From positions 62,001-126,000 of the forward strand of contig NZ_JASCQP010000021.1 of NCBI RefSeq assembly GCF_030010555.1: a stretch of DNA of 64,000 nucleotides. The letters are read 5' to 3'. This DNA comes from Halomonas rhizosphaerae. Its GTDB lineage: Bacteria; Pseudomonadota; Gammaproteobacteria; Pseudomonadales; Halomonadaceae. Below, one piece after another: positions 23,686 to 33,149 of this stretch. The position numbers and the translations under genes were made by a program. Positions within the stretch are counted from its first letter, which is position 1. Each line of letters opens with the position of its first letter. The notes under the pieces are model-generated. The model searched no databases and had not been told where the DNA came from. It was given only the letters and a program-made list of their open reading frames with translations.

Positions 23686-24780
23686 TCAACGCTGGTTGTG
23701 CTTGGCGAGCAGGGCGGAGAGCTTCTCTTCCAGGGTGGCGGGCTCCTTGCCCGGGGCGGCGCCATGCCCGGCACCTTCGGCCGCGGCGGGCGCCCGGTTC
23801 GAGGAGGGGGCGGCCGCCTCGGCCGCGTCATGGCGGGTCGCATCGGCGGAGGGCTTGCCGCCCTTGGCGGCATCCCCCTTCTTCCCCCGCTGCCTGGCCG
23901 GGCGGCCCTTGTGCCGGCGGTCGGCCTGCAGCCGCTCGAGCTTCTTGTGGGCATGCTCGGCGGCCGCGGCATCCACCCGCCCGGCGGGCTCCCCGGCCAG
24001 GTCGAGCCGCTCGGCGCCCTCGCGCACCGACTTGAGGTAGCGCGGCAGGTTGACGTAGCAGGCCAGCGCCCGGCGCACCAGCTTCTCGGGCCAGGGCTCG
24101 CGCGCGGTCAGCTCCTCGTGGATGCCGACCTTGAGTGGCCGGGTGTGGCCCTTGAAGAAGGTCGAGGAGTAGCGCTGGTACCACTGGTCGAGCAGCGCCT
24201 GGGGGGATGGTGCCTCCTCGGGGGGCGTCTCGGCCGGGGCCTTGGAATCAGCGGCGGGCTCGGCGGGGGCAGGTACCGGTGCCGGCGCCGACGGGGTGGC
24301 CACCTCCGGGGTGGGGGGGGGCTCGCCAGCGGCCTCGCCGGCGTCAGGCTGCCGGGGGCGATGACCGATCAGCGCGGAGAGCCCCTGGGCGCGGCGCGCC
24401 TGGCGGTGGAAGAGCGATGCCGGAGCCTCGGCGGGTTCGCGCTCCAGCAGGCGACGGTTGTGCGCCTCGAGTTCGCGGTTCTGCTCGTCGAGCTCGCGGT
24501 TCTCCTCGGCGAGCTCCAGGCGGGTCGCCTCCAGCTCGGCGAGACGCGCCTCCAACTCGCCGCAGCGATGCACCAGGGCCTCCCGGCCGGCCTGCTCCTC
24601 GCGGGCCTCGGCGGCCAGCTCGGCATTGCTCGCCTCCAGTTCGACGCGACGGCGTTCCAGCTCGGCCAGCCGGGTGTGCAGGGCATCCTGCTGGACGCGG
24701 GATTCCCGCAATACGCCCAGCAGTGCCGCGGCGCGTCGCTCCAGCTGTTCCAGCAGGCGGGTTGAGCGTTCCTCGATCAC
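23686..24780 (-). CDS. ProQ/FinO-domain RNA-binding protein with N-terminal coiled coil
   Basis: This 364-residue protein starts at a GTG (24778-24780) with GGAGGG 7 nt upstream; a GTG at 24849 would add 23 residues. Residues about 5-115 form a long coiled coil with repeated LE..N.EL-type heptads. A Pro/Ala-rich linker (about 120-192) follows. The ProQ/FinO domain occupies about 195-285 (ALLDQWYQRYSSTFF, PLKVGIHEEL, VRRALACYVNLPRYLKSV). A very basic tail with RRHKGRPARQRGKK lies after it. Such proteins bind sRNAs and mRNA 3' ends. The coiled coil may make it oligomeric. It is the last gene downstream of folA. Confidence 0.85.
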   Translation of the reverse strand: MIEERSTRLLEQLERRAAALLGVLRESRVQQDALHTRLAELERRRVELEASNAELAAEAREEQAGREALVHRCGELEARLAELEATRLELAEENRELDEQNRELEAHNRRLLEREPAEAPASLFHRQARRAQGLSALIGHRPRQPDAGEAAGEPPPTPEVATPSAPAPVPAPAEPAADSKAPAETPPEEAPSPQALLDQWYQRYSSTFFKGHTRPLKVGIHEELTAREPWPEKLVRRALACYVNLPRYLKSVREGAERLDLAGEPAGRVDAAAAEHAHKKLERLQADRRHKGRPARQRGKKGDAAKGGKPSADATRHDAAEAAAPSSNRAPAAAEGAGHGAAPGKEPATLEEKLSALLAKHNQR

Positions 24781-24889
24781 ATCCAGGCCCTCCAATGCGC
24801 CTTCCCGGTGACTCCTCGGGCCGCGGCCGACTGTGTCCGGCCACGGCACCTGCTGCTCAGTCTGTGCCAGGCGTGGCGTGGTGACAAAT

Positions 24890-24905
24890 GTCGCCGGCCG
24901 GCGAC
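24890..24905 (-). terminator. Possible folA terminator (GC-rich palindrome)
   Basis: The perfect palindrome GTCGCCGG-CCGGCGAC lies 20 bp after the folA stop, followed on the minus strand by ATTTGTC. It is a weak candidate because the U-run is poor and the stem has no loop beyond the centre. Confidence 0.35.
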
Positions 24906-24924
24906 GGCATCAACGTCGCTGCCC

Positions 24925-25461
24925 TTAACATCGACGGTACTGCACGAAATGGTAGGCCGGCTGGCCCTCGGCGGGCTCACCGGGCACGCGCTGCACCTCC
25001 TCCCACTCGGCCATGTCCAGTTCGGGGAAGCGGGCCTCGCCCTCCACCTCGATATCGACCTCGGTGAGATAGAGCCGGCTGGCGAAGGGCAGCGCCTGGG
25101 CGTAGATCTGCGCGCCACCCATCACCATGATCTCCTCGACGCCGTCGATGGTGGCCTGCTGGTCGGCGAGCCGCAACGCGGAGGCGAGGTCATGGCAGAC
25201 CCGCACGCCCTCGGCATGGAAGTCGGGGTCGCGGGTCACCACGATATTGAGCCGTCCGGGCAGCGGTCGGCCGATGGACTGATACGTCTTGCGCCCCATC
25301 ACCAGCGGCTTGGCCTGGGTCATGCGCTTGAAGAATTTCAGGTCCTCCGGCAGGTACCAGGGCAGCTGGTTGTCCACGCCGATCACCCGGTTGTGAGCCA
25401 GGGCGGCGATCATGGCCACGGGGACGAGGGTCTCGTCTGTCATGCCAGGAGTCTCGTTCAT
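24925..25461 (-). CDS. folA: Dihydrofolate reductase
   Basis: This 178-residue DHFR has the substrate and cofactor signature [29 protein letters not shown], with the active-site acid in [29 protein letters not shown] and [24 protein letters not shown] follow. It reduces dihydrofolate to tetrahydrofolate with NADPH. The ATG at 25459-25461 overlaps the thyA stop (ATGA), so folA is coupled to thyA, which makes the dihydrofolate it recycles. Nine residues precede the usual first strand. Confidence 0.95.
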   Translation of the reverse strand: MNETPGMTDETLVPVAMIAALAHNRVIGVDNQLPWYLPEDLKFFKRMTQAKPLVMGRKTYQSIGRPLPGRLNIVVTRDPDFHAEGVRVCHDLASALRLADQQATIDGVEEIMVMGGAQIYAQALPFASRLYLTEVDIEVEGEARFPELDMAEWEEVQRVPGEPAEGQPAYHFVQYRRC

Positions 25462-26279
25462 ACGGCCACCTCGGCCTTGATATGGGGATGCGGGTCGTAG
25501 CCCTCGATGGCGATATGCTCATAGCGGAAGGCGAAGAGGTCGGTGACGCTCGGGTCGAGCACCAGGTGCGGTGCCGCGCGTGGCGTGCGCGAGAGCTGCT
25601 CCTCGGCCTGCTCGAGGTGGTTCAGGTAGAGGTGGGCATCGCCCAGGGTGTGCACGAAGTCACCGGGTTCGAGCCCCGAGACCCGGGCGATCATCTGCGT
25701 CAGCAGCGCGTAGCTGGCGATATTGAAGGGCACGCCCAGGAAGATGTCGGCGCTGCGCTGGTAGAGCTGGCAGGAGAGCCGCCCCTCGGCCACGTAGAAC
25801 TGGAACAGGCAGTGGCACGGCGGCAGGGCCATCTCGTCCACCAGTGCCGGGTTCCAGGCCGAGACGATCAGCCGCCGCGAGCGCGGGTTCTCGCGGATCT
25901 GCTCGAGGAGTTTCGCGATCTGGTCGACGTGGCCGCCGCGAGGATCGGGCCAGCTGCGCCACTGGTAGCCGTAGACCGGGCCGAGGTCGCCGTTGTCGTC
26001 GGCCCACTCGTCCCAGATGCGCACCCCGTTCGCCTTGAGGTAGGCGATGTTGGTGTCGCCGGCCAGGAACCACAGCAGCTCGTGGATGATCGAGCGCAGG
26101 TGCAGCTTCTTGGTGGTGACCAGCGGAAAGCCGCGGGAGAGATCGAAGCGCATCTGGTGACCGAACAGCGAGCGGGTGCCGACGCCGGTGCGGTCGTCGC
26201 GCTCCACGCCGCGGTCGAGCACCTGGCGCATCAGGTCGAGGTAGGGCTGTTCGAGAGCGGGAAGCGAGTTGTCGTTCAC
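25458..26279 (-). CDS. thyA: Thymidylate synthase
   Basis: This 273-residue ThyA has [30 protein letters not shown] and the nucleophile in [12 protein letters not shown] (Cys155). [20 protein letters not shown] and [13 protein letters not shown] complete it. It methylates dUMP to dTMP using methylene-tetrahydrofolate. The start is uncertain: the GTG at 26277-26279 (N-terminus [11 protein letters not shown]) is chosen on length, but no clear ribosome site precedes it; the codons at 26312 and 26330 are in frame. It is preceded by lgt and overlaps folA, a common gammaproteobacterial cluster. Confidence 0.94.
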   Translation of the reverse strand: MNDNSLPALEQPYLDLMRQVLDRGVERDDRTGVGTRSLFGHQMRFDLSRGFPLVTTKKLHLRSIIHELLWFLAGDTNIAYLKANGVRIWDEWADDNGDLGPVYGYQWRSWPDPRGGHVDQIAKLLEQIRENPRSRRLIVSAWNPALVDEMALPPCHCLFQFYVAEGRLSCQLYQRSADIFLGVPFNIASYALLTQMIARVSGLEPGDFVHTLGDAHLYLNHLEQAEEQLSRTPRAAPHLVLDPSVTDLFAFRYEHIAIEGYDPHPHIKAEVAV

Positions 26280-26333
26280 GGCGGCATCATGGCTGGTAAA
26301 TGGGCGGATCATTCTACATGTCGATGCCACGCG

Positions 26334-27122
26334 CTACACCCTGACATCCACCGCCTGGCGACGCGACCAGGCGATCAGGGCGAGTCCGACGGCGATCATC
26401 GGCAGGGTCAGCAGCATGCCCATGGTCACCCAGCCGAAGGCCAGGTAGCCGATATGGGCATCCGGCAGGCGCACGAATTCCACCAGGAAGCGGAAGGCGC
26501 CGTAGAGCACGAGGAACAGCCCCGAGACCAGGCCGCGACGCTGCGGGCGTGCCGAGACCCACCAGAGCACCACGAAGAGCACCACCCCCTCCAGCAGCGC
26601 CTCGTAGAGGGACGAGGGATGGCGCGGCTCGGGGCCCATGCCGGGAAAGGGCATGCCCCAGGGCAGCCCGGTGACGCGGCCGGGCAGCTCGTGGTTGATG
26701 AAGTTGCCGATGCGCCCCGCCCCCAGGCCGATGGGCACCAGGGGCGCGACGAAGTCGGTCAGGCTGATGAAGGCGAGCCCCTTCTTCCTGGCGAACCACA
26801 GGGCCGCGAGCAGGACGCCGACCAGGCCGCCGTGGAAGCTCATGCCGCCGTCCCAGACGCGGAAGATCCAGAGCGGGTCGGCGAACCACTGGGGCAGACC
26901 ATAGAAGAGCGCATAGCCGAGCCGGCCACCGACCACCACGCCGATGGCGGCATAGAACAGCAGGTCGCCCACGTCGTCCCGGGTCAGGCCGATGCGCTGG
27001 GCCCGCTGGCGCCCCAGCCACCAGGCGGCGACGAAGCCGACGACGTACATCAGGCCATACCAGTGGACCTGGAAGGGACCGAGGGAGATGGCCACGGGGT
27101 CGATGTCGGGATAGCTCAGCAT
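26334..27122 (-). CDS. lgt: Prolipoprotein diacylglyceryl transferase
   Basis: This 262-residue inner-membrane protein has seven predicted helices. It carries [17 protein letters not shown] and [15 protein letters not shown], with the essential His. [22 protein letters not shown] is the Lgt signature, with the Arg and Asn at the active site. It transfers diacylglycerol from phosphatidylglycerol to the lipobox Cys of prolipoproteins. The ATG at 27120-27122 is the first in the hydrophobic run. The thyA gene follows at once. Confidence 0.95.
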   Translation of the reverse strand: MLSYPDIDPVAISLGPFQVHWYGLMYVVGFVAAWWLGRQRAQRIGLTRDDVGDLLFYAAIGVVVGGRLGYALFYGLPQWFADPLWIFRVWDGGMSFHGGLVGVLLAALWFARKKGLAFISLTDFVAPLVPIGLGAGRIGNFINHELPGRVTGLPWGMPFPGMGPEPRHPSSLYEALLEGVVLFVVLWWVSARPQRRGLVSGLFLVLYGAFRFLVEFVRLPDAHIGYLAFGWVTMGMLLTLPMIAVGLALIAWSRRQAVDVRV

Positions 27123-27147
27123 GGAAGGCCTTTGAGTGACTGGAGGA

Positions 27148-27942
27148 TCAGAGAAGGAACTTGAGCCCCACTGCCGTCAGCAGGGCGGCGAAGGAGAGGC
27201 GCAGCGTCCGGGCCGAGAGGCGATGGGCCAGCAGGACGCCGAGACGCGCGAAGGGCACGCTGGCCAGCACGATACCGAAGAACGCGGGCAGCATCACGAA
27301 ACCGATGGCCCCGGCGGGCAGCAGCGTGTTGCCCCACCCCACTACCACGAAGGTGGCCGCGCCGAACAGTGCGATGGGCAGCCCGCAGGCCGAGGAGGTG
27401 CCCACGGCCTGGGTCATGGTGGCCCCGCAGCGCGACAGCCAGGGCACGCTGAGGGTGCCGCCGCCGATGCCGAAGAGCGCCGAGACGCCGCCGATCACCG
27501 CGCCCGCCAGGCCCATCACGGCACGCTCGGGCGCCACGCTGCCGGGTCGGGGGCCACGCCCCAGCGCCATCTTCAGGGCCACCAGGATCACGAAGAGGCC
27601 GAACAGGGTCCCCAGGTGCCCACCGGAGAGGCTGCCGGCGACGAAGACCCCGGCGACCGCGCCGAGCATCAGGCCCGGCAGCAGGGCCAGGAACCAGTCG
27701 CGGCGGATGCTGCCGCGACGGTAGTGTCCCCAGGCCGAGGAGGCCCCGGTGACCACGATGGTGGCCAGCGACGTGCCCACCGCCAGGTGCATGATCACCT
27801 CCGGCGCCACGTCCTGCAGCCCGAAGGCCAGCGTCAGGGCCGGCACGATGATCAGGCCGCCGCCCACGCCATACAGGCCTGCCATGGTGCCGGCCAGCAT
27901 GCCCAGGACCAGGTAGCCCGCCAGGCTTGCCAGCAGGCTCAT
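27148..27942 (-). CDS. TauE/SafE family sulfite/anion exporter permease
   Basis: This 264-residue polytopic protein has about eight helices and two TauE/SafE half-motifs: [25 protein letters not shown] near the N-terminus and [25 protein letters not shown] in the middle. Members move sulfite, sulfoacetate or other C2 anions across the inner membrane. The ATG overlaps the stop of the receiver protein upstream by 4 nt, so expression is coupled to that regulator-like gene. The substrate cannot be read from sequence. Confidence 0.85.
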   Translation of the reverse strand: MSLLASLAGYLVLGMLAGTMAGLYGVGGGLIIVPALTLAFGLQDVAPEVIMHLAVGTSLATIVVTGASSAWGHYRRGSIRRDWFLALLPGLMLGAVAGVFVAGSLSGGHLGTLFGLFVILVALKMALGRGPRPGSVAPERAVMGLAGAVIGGVSALFGIGGGTLSVPWLSRCGATMTQAVGTSSACGLPIALFGAATFVVVGWGNTLLPAGAIGFVMLPAFFGIVLASVPFARLGVLLAHRLSARTLRLSFAALLTAVGLKFLL

Positions 27943-29075
27943 GCCGAGCCGAGCGCCGGGGAGGCGGGCAGCCAGCGCCGCACCAGGTCGACCAGCGCCT
28001 GGGGACGATAGGGCTTGGCCAGGTAGTCGTCCATGCCAGCCTGGCGAAAGCGGCGGCGATCCTCGTCGCTGGCGTTGGCGGTCAGCGCCACCAGGATGCT
28101 GCGCTGGCGGGCTGGCCCGTCGGCCTCCCGGTCCCGCCAGTGTCGGCTGGTCTCCACGCCGTCCATGCCGGGCATGAAGATGTCCATCAGCACCAGGTCG
28201 AAGGGGACACCCTCCAGCCGGGACAGGGCCTCCTCGCCGCTGGTGGCCGTCTCGACATCGAGCCCCTGGCGCTCCAGCACCTGGCGTGCCAGGGTCAGGT
28301 TCACCGGGCCATCATCGACGATCAGCACCCGCCCCTTCCCGGAGGAGAGCGGCTGGGGAGGCGCCGCGGACGTGCCGGTGGACTCGCCGAGGTTCTCCAG
28401 CAGCACCACCGCGTCGGCCAGGCGCTCGCGCAGCGCCAGCAGCGCCGCATGGTCACGGTCGCTGCCGCACTGGCGAAGGGCATCGCTCTCGAGCACCTCG
28501 GAGAGCGAGCTCATCAGCGGGGCCAGCGACTGCTGCAGGTGGGCGAGATAGCCGGACTTGAGGCGCGACTCCTCGCGGGCCCGCACCCGTCCGGCCTCCA
28601 ACCGCTCGATCTGGCCGCGGCGGGCCTGGAGGTCGCCGGCCAGGCGACGCTCGGCGGCTCGGCTCTCCTCGAGGTCGCACTGCCAGCCCGCGAGCAGCGC
28701 CTCGCAGGTTTCGGAAATGATCGCCAGGCGCCTGGGGAGCGGCTGCTTGTCGCCGGGCTGGGGACGATGATGGCGGGCCAGCCAGGCCTCGATGCCGGCA
28801 AGGGCGTCGTTGACCTCGCGCTGGATGCCGCGCAGGCGCTGTCGCAGCAGCGTCAGGAAGACCGCCACGTTCAGGCTGCTGCCCAGCAGCAGCGCCAGCA
28901 GCAACCAGAAGGTGGCGCCCCAGGAGGCGTGGGAGGGCATCATCGACCACAGCATGACCCCGACCACCAGGCAGAGCACCACCAGAGTGGCCTGAGCGAG
29001 CAGCACCGGCCAGAGGATCGGCCAGACCAGGCGCGACCAGATGCGGTCCAGGCGAATGTCGTCCTGCATTGTCAT
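27939..29075 (-). CDS. Degenerate membrane hybrid kinase retaining a receiver domain
   Basis: This 378-residue protein has two N-terminal membrane helices (about 15-45 and 52-77) and a coiled coil (about 135-175). A HisKA-like segment reads RLKSGYLAHLQQSLAPL (171-187), in which the phospho-accepting His is replaced by Gln182. No HATPase N, G1 or G2 box follows. A complete receiver domain (about 248-370) ends it, with D254/D255, phospho-acceptor D298 in LVLMDIFMPGMDG, T332 and K354. It cannot phosphorylate itself, so its receiver must be served by another kinase or work without phosphate. It is coupled to the TauE gene. The layout resembles a BarA-type kinase that has lost its kinase core. Confidence 0.8.
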   Translation of the reverse strand: MTMQDDIRLDRIWSRLVWPILWPVLLAQATLVVLCLVVGVMLWSMMPSHASWGATFWLLLALLLGSSLNVAVFLTLLRQRLRGIQREVNDALAGIEAWLARHHRPQPGDKQPLPRRLAIISETCEALLAGWQCDLEESRAAERRLAGDLQARRGQIERLEAGRVRAREESRLKSGYLAHLQQSLAPLMSSLSEVLESDALRQCGSDRDHAALLALRERLADAVVLLENLGESTGTSAAPPQPLSSGKGRVLIVDDGPVNLTLARQVLERQGLDVETATSGEEALSRLEGVPFDLVLMDIFMPGMDGVETSRHWRDREADGPARQRSILVALTANASDEDRRRFRQAGMDDYLAKPYRPQALVDLVRRWLPASPALGSA

Positions 29076-29174
29076 CCCTGTGCAAGCACGATGGTGAACA
29101 GAGTGTACGCGGCCAGGCCGGGACTGTCATGACGGCGCCTTCCCCCCGGCCGGCCGGCCGGCTAAGCTGGCCCC

Positions 29175-29951
29175 ATGTGCCTGATCGCCTTCGACCATCG
29201 CCCCGGCAGTGCCTGCCCGCTGCGCCTGGTGGCCAACCGTGACGAATTCCATGCCCGTCCTGCCGCCCCGCTGGACGCCTGGGACGATGCCCCCGAGATC
29301 CTCGGCGGCCGCGACCTGGAGGCCGGCGGCACCTGGCTGGCGGTGCACCGCTGCGGCCGCTTCGCCGCCGTCACCAATGTGCGCGACCCGCGCCTCAAGG
29401 TGCCGCCGGGGGCCCCCAGCCGCGGCGCGCTGGTGCGCGAGGCGCTGGAGCGCGACGACCTGCCGGCCTGGCTGGACCGACTGTCGGGCGGGGCCGCTCG
29501 CCACTACGCGGGCTTCAACCTGCTGGTCGGTGACGGGGAGAGGCTCTGGCACCTCCACCGGGGGCTCGACGGCATTTGGCTGAGGCGGGTCCCGCCGGGC
29601 CTGCACGGCCTTTCCAACGCCAGCCTGGACACTCCCTGGCCCAAGCTGATCGCCGCCCGCCAGGGGCTTGCCGCCAGCCTGCGCCATGGCCGCTGGCCCG
29701 AGGATGCCCTGGCCGTGCTCGGCGACCCCCACCCCGCCGAAGACGACCAGTTGCCGGAAACCGGCGTGGGACTCGAGATGGAGCGCCGGCTCTCGTCCCC
29801 CTTCATCGTCGGACGGGACTACGGCACCCGCGCCTCCACCTGGCTGGCCTGGCACGGTGACGGACGGGTCGAGATCGGCGAGCGACGCTTCGGGCCGGAA
29901 GGGGTCAGGCTGGGGGAGAGCGTGGTGCAACTGTCACTGAACCAACCGTAG
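29175..29951 (+). CDS. NRDE family (TANGO2-like) protein
   Basis: This 258-residue cytoplasmic protein begins MCLIAFDHRPG and has VANRDEFHARPA, which contains the NRDE signature. ILGGRDLEAGGTWLAV and FAAVTNVRDPR follow. The family is an Ntn-type fold with Cys2 as the possible nucleophile; TANGO2 homologues have been linked to haem or lipid handling. The ATG at 29175 lies in good context, and the protein ends 14 bp before the first REP-like repeat. No partner in the neighbourhood explains it. Confidence 0.88.
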   Translation: MCLIAFDHRPGSACPLRLVANRDEFHARPAAPLDAWDDAPEILGGRDLEAGGTWLAVHRCGRFAAVTNVRDPRLKVPPGAPSRGALVREALERDDLPAWLDRLSGGAARHYAGFNLLVGDGERLWHLHRGLDGIWLRRVPPGLHGLSNASLDTPWPKLIAARQGLAASLRHGRWPEDALAVLGDPHPAEDDQLPETGVGLEMERRLSSPFIVGRDYGTRASTWLAWHGDGRVEIGERRFGPEGVRLGESVVQLSLNQP

Positions 29952-29964
29952 AAGCCCTACCCCA

Positions 29965-29990
29965 TCGCGCTGCAAGCAGCGCTCCTACAA
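29965..29990 (+). repeat. REP-like intergenic element, copy 1
   Basis: The unit is TCGCGCTGCAAGCAGCGCTCCTACAA. Its core GCGCTGC-AA-GCAGCGC is a self-pairing hairpin. It is in the short gap between convergent genes and is repeated in the same orientation at 30052. Confidence 0.75.
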
Positions 29991-30051
29991 GGTGTTGAGC
30001 CACCGGGCAGGTTGTCGTGGGAGATTCTATGTTGCCTTCCTGACACCCTCT

Positions 30052-30076
30052 TCGCGCTGCAAGCAGCGCTCCTGCA
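30052..30076 (+). repeat. REP-like intergenic element, copy 2
   Basis: This is the second copy of the 25-26-bp unit (TTCGCGCTGCAAGCAGCGCTCCTGCA), direct repeat, 87-88 bp from the first. It differs mainly at the 3' end (TGCA in place of TACAA). Such GC-rich palindromes are the REP/REPIN type known from pseudomonads and relatives. Confidence 0.75.
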
Positions 30077-30099
30077 GGGCGTTCCCAGGCAAGGGGCAC

Positions 30100-32379
30100 T
30101 CAATCGCGGGGCGGCAGCAGGTGGGCAAGGTCCCAGCCGCCGAGGCGTTCAGCGAGATGGCGGCGCACCTCACCGGGTGAGTCGAGCCTGAGCGTCTCCG
30201 CGACCAGCTCGCGGGCGCTGTCGAGGGGCACCCGGCGGATCGCCGCCCTCACCCGCGGCAGGCTGGGGGCGTTCATCGACAGGGCATCGAAGCCCATGCC
30301 CATCAGCAGCAGCGCCCCGGCGGGGTCGCCGGCCATCTCACCGCATACCGAGGTGGGCATATCCAGACGCCGGGCATCCTCGGCGAGCCGGGCCATGGCC
30401 GAGAGGACGGCGGGATGGCAGGCATCGTAGAGTTCGGCGACGCGCGGATTGTTGCGATCCACCGCCAGCAGGTACTGGGTCAGGTCGTTGCTGCCCACCG
30501 AAAAGAAGTCGACCCGCCTGGCCAGGGCATCGAGCTGGTAGAGGGTCGCCGGCACTTCCAGCATCACCCCCACCGGAGGCCGATTCACCGGCACTCCCTC
30601 TTCGCCGAGCTCGAGGATGGCGCGGTCGAGCAGGCGCAGCGCATCGTCGACCTCCTCGACGTTGGTGACCATCGGCAACAGCACCTGCAGGTTGTCCAGC
30701 CCCTGGGAGGCGCGCAGCATGGCACGCAGCTGCACCATCAGCACCTCGGGATGGTCGAGGGTGACCCGGATGCCGCGCCAGCCCAGGAAGGGGTTGGCCT
30801 CCTCGATGGGAAAGTAGGGCAGGTCCTTGTCGCCGCCGATGTCCAGGGTGCGCATCACCACCGGCAAGGGGGCGAAGCTCTCGAGCTGGTCACGATAGAG
30901 TCGGGTCTGCTCCTGCTCGCCGGGGAAGCGCTCGGTGATCATGAAGGGCACTTCGGTGCGGTAGAGCCCCACCCCGCCGATCCGCGACTTGAGCGAGGCC
31001 ACGGCGTCCACCGCCAGGCCGGTGTTGACCATGAGCGGCATGTCATGGCCATCCGGAGTGCGGCTGGGCAGATCCTGCTCGTGCTCCAGCACTTCCATCA
31101 GCGCCCGCTCCTCGTCGATCAGGCTCTGGTAGTGGCTCTCGAGCTCCGGCGTGGGTCGCACGAAGAGGCGCCCGCGGTGACCATCCAGCACCACCCGGTT
31201 GCCGCCGAGACGCGGCAGCGGCAGGTCGACCATCCCCGAGACCGTGGGGATTCCCATGGCCCGGGCGACGATGGCCACGTGGGACGTGCTGGAACCGCGC
31301 ACCGAGACCAGCCCGGCCAGCTTTTCGCGGGGCACCTCGCCGAGCATCGCCACACTGATCTCGTCGCCCACCAGGATGGTGCTGTCGGGATATACCGCCG
31401 GGGTCTGGGGGGTCTCCTCCTGAAGGTGGGCCAGCACCCGCCGCCCCAGGTCACGGACGTCGGCGGCACGCTCGCGGAGGTAGTTGTCGTCGACCCGTTC
31501 CAGGTACTGGACATGACGACGCACCACGTCGGCCAGGGCGCCAGGCGCCCACTGGCCTTCGCGGATGCGCTTCTCGACCTCCTGGGAGAGTGCCGCCTCG
31601 CCGAGCATCTGCTGGTAGACGTCGAACAGCGCCAGCTCCTGGGCAGAGATGCGGCTGGCCAGGCGCTCACCGGCGGCGCGGATCTCGTCGCGCACCCGGC
31701 CGATGGCCTCCTTGAGCCGGGCGATCTCGTACTCAACGTCGGTGGGAATCAGGTCCGGCACGCTGTTGAGGTCCGCCGGGGCAGCGATCACCACCGCCTC
31801 GCCGATGGCCATGCCGGGCGAGGCCGCCACGCCGGTAAAGCGCGCCTGCCCCCCCGGCATGCTCGGCCGGTTGAGCCCGCCCGTTGCCAGGGCGTGAGCC
31901 AGCACGCCCGCCAGCTGGGCGGCCATGGTGACCAGGAAGGCCTCGTCCTCCTCGTCGAAGCGGCGCTTCTCGGACTGCTGCACCACCAGCACCCCCAGCA
32001 TGCGGCGCTGGTGGATGATCGGCACGCCGAGGAAACTCGAGTAGCGCTCCTCGCCGGTGGCCTCGAAGTAGAGGAACTGGGGATGGGCCTGGGCATCTTC
32101 CAGGTTCAGTGGCTCCTCGCGCTTGGCCACCAGGCCCACCAGGCCCTCGCCCACCTCCAGGCTGACCCGGCCCACCGCCTGGGCGCGAAGGCCGATGGTC
32201 TCCATCAGCACCAGCCGGTCGATCGTCCCGTCGAACAGGTAGAAGGAGCACACGTCGGTGCGCATCGCCTTGCGGATGCGTCGCACCATGGTGGCCAGGG
32301 CCGCTTCCAGGTTGCGGGCTCCGTTGACCTCCTGAATGATGCGTCGCAACACCTCGAGCATCGGCGTCTTCTTTTCCAT
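30100..32379 (-). CDS. ptsP: Phosphoenolpyruvate-protein phosphotransferase, nitrogen PTS (EI-Ntr)
   Basis: This 759-residue protein has an N-terminal GAF domain (about 15-160). The PTS enzyme I parts follow: the phospho-histidine SSTSHVAIVARAMGIPTVSG (His367) and the PEP-binding barrel with GGVGLYRTEVPFM, TLDIGGDKDLPYFPIEEANPFLGWRG and the active-site Cys in MPTSVCGEMAGDP. It passes phosphate from PEP to NPr (PtsO) and starts the PTS-Ntr regulatory cascade; its GAF domain senses glutamine in relatives. The start is the ATG at 32377-32379 with a weak site. The neighbour rppH lies upstream, as in pseudomonads and E. coli. Confidence 0.95.
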   Translation of the reverse strand: MEKKTPMLEVLRRIIQEVNGARNLEAALATMVRRIRKAMRTDVCSFYLFDGTIDRLVLMETIGLRAQAVGRVSLEVGEGLVGLVAKREEPLNLEDAQAHPQFLYFEATGEERYSSFLGVPIIHQRRMLGVLVVQQSEKRRFDEEDEAFLVTMAAQLAGVLAHALATGGLNRPSMPGGQARFTGVAASPGMAIGEAVVIAAPADLNSVPDLIPTDVEYEIARLKEAIGRVRDEIRAAGERLASRISAQELALFDVYQQMLGEAALSQEVEKRIREGQWAPGALADVVRRHVQYLERVDDNYLRERAADVRDLGRRVLAHLQEETPQTPAVYPDSTILVGDEISVAMLGEVPREKLAGLVSVRGSSTSHVAIVARAMGIPTVSGMVDLPLPRLGGNRVVLDGHRGRLFVRPTPELESHYQSLIDEERALMEVLEHEQDLPSRTPDGHDMPLMVNTGLAVDAVASLKSRIGGVGLYRTEVPFMITERFPGEQEQTRLYRDQLESFAPLPVVMRTLDIGGDKDLPYFPIEEANPFLGWRGIRVTLDHPEVLMVQLRAMLRASQGLDNLQVLLPMVTNVEEVDDALRLLDRAILELGEEGVPVNRPPVGVMLEVPATLYQLDALARRVDFFSVGSNDLTQYLLAVDRNNPRVAELYDACHPAVLSAMARLAEDARRLDMPTSVCGEMAGDPAGALLLMGMGFDALSMNAPSLPRVRAAIRRVPLDSARELVAETLRLDSPGEVRRHLAERLGGWDLAHLLPPRD

Positions 32380-32456
32380 CGTGGTTGTCTCTCGCCTCGC
32401 TGAGGAATGGCGCGGCCATCAGGCCCTCGGATCATCCGTGGCGCTCATCCCTGCGC

Positions 32457-32948
32457 TTATCCATGCCCGAGGGCCAGCCGCTGTGCCCGAGGGGACAGCT
32501 CGCGCAGGGCACGGCGGTAGACCTCACGCTTGAATGGCACGACCTGCCCCAGAGGGTACCAGTAACTGACCCATCGCCAGCCGTCGAATTCCGGCTTGCC
32601 GGACATGTCCATGCAGATCCGGCTCTCCTGGCAGCAAATCCTCAGCAGAAACCACTTCTGCTTCTGGCCGATGCATACCGGCCTCGAGTGGGTACGAACC
32701 ATGCGTCGCGGCAGGCGGTAGCGCAGCCAGCCCCGGGTGCAGGCAAGGATCTCGACGTCGTCGGCGGTAAGGCCGATCTCCTCGTGCAGCTCACGAAAAA
32801 GTGCCTGTTGCGGAGTCTCGCTAGCCTTGATGCCTCCCTGGGGAAACTGCCACGCATTCTGTCCTACCCGACGCGCCCAAAGCAGCTGCCCCTGCTCGTT
32901 GGCGATGATGATGCCAACATTGGGGCGAAAGCCGTCAGCGTCGATCAC
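32457..32948 (-). CDS. rppH: RNA pyrophosphohydrolase (5' mRNA decapping)
   Basis: This 163-residue Nudix enzyme has the Nudix box [23 protein letters not shown]. RppH-specific motifs are [42 protein letters not shown] and RTHSR. It removes pyrophosphate from 5' triphosphate RNA and so opens mRNAs to RNase E decay. The start is the GTG at 32946-32948 (AAGGTGA upstream), which gives [13 protein letters not shown]; an upstream ATG at 32990 would add 14 extra residues. It sits upstream of ptsP, the conserved rppH-ptsP order. Confidence 0.95.
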   Translation of the reverse strand: MIDADGFRPNVGIIIANEQGQLLWARRVGQNAWQFPQGGIKASETPQQALFRELHEEIGLTADDVEILACTRGWLRYRLPRRMVRTHSRPVCIGQKQKWFLLRICCQESRICMDMSGKPEFDGWRWVSYWYPLGQVVPFKREVYRRALRELSPRAQRLALGHG

Positions 32949-33149
32949 GGACTTCACCTTATGAATCCAGTATTGCTGCCATTCTTCCACAAGGCCGCAA
33001 AGGGCATCAATACAACCATGCCGTAAGCCGTGAATGCGTCGTCATCGGCGCCGTCCCAGCGCTCGAAGCCCGACGGCGCTTCTGCCATAATCGCCGACCT
33101 TGTCACGACCCTGAAACGCTCTTGACCATCAACACCAGAGGGGAATGCA

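Noticed and set aside
27136-28011. Plus-strand frame of 291 codons antisense to the TauE gene
   Set aside because: It is a Gly/Gln/His-rich shadow of a GC-rich gene. The TauE helices and the coupled receiver gene on the other strand are convincing.
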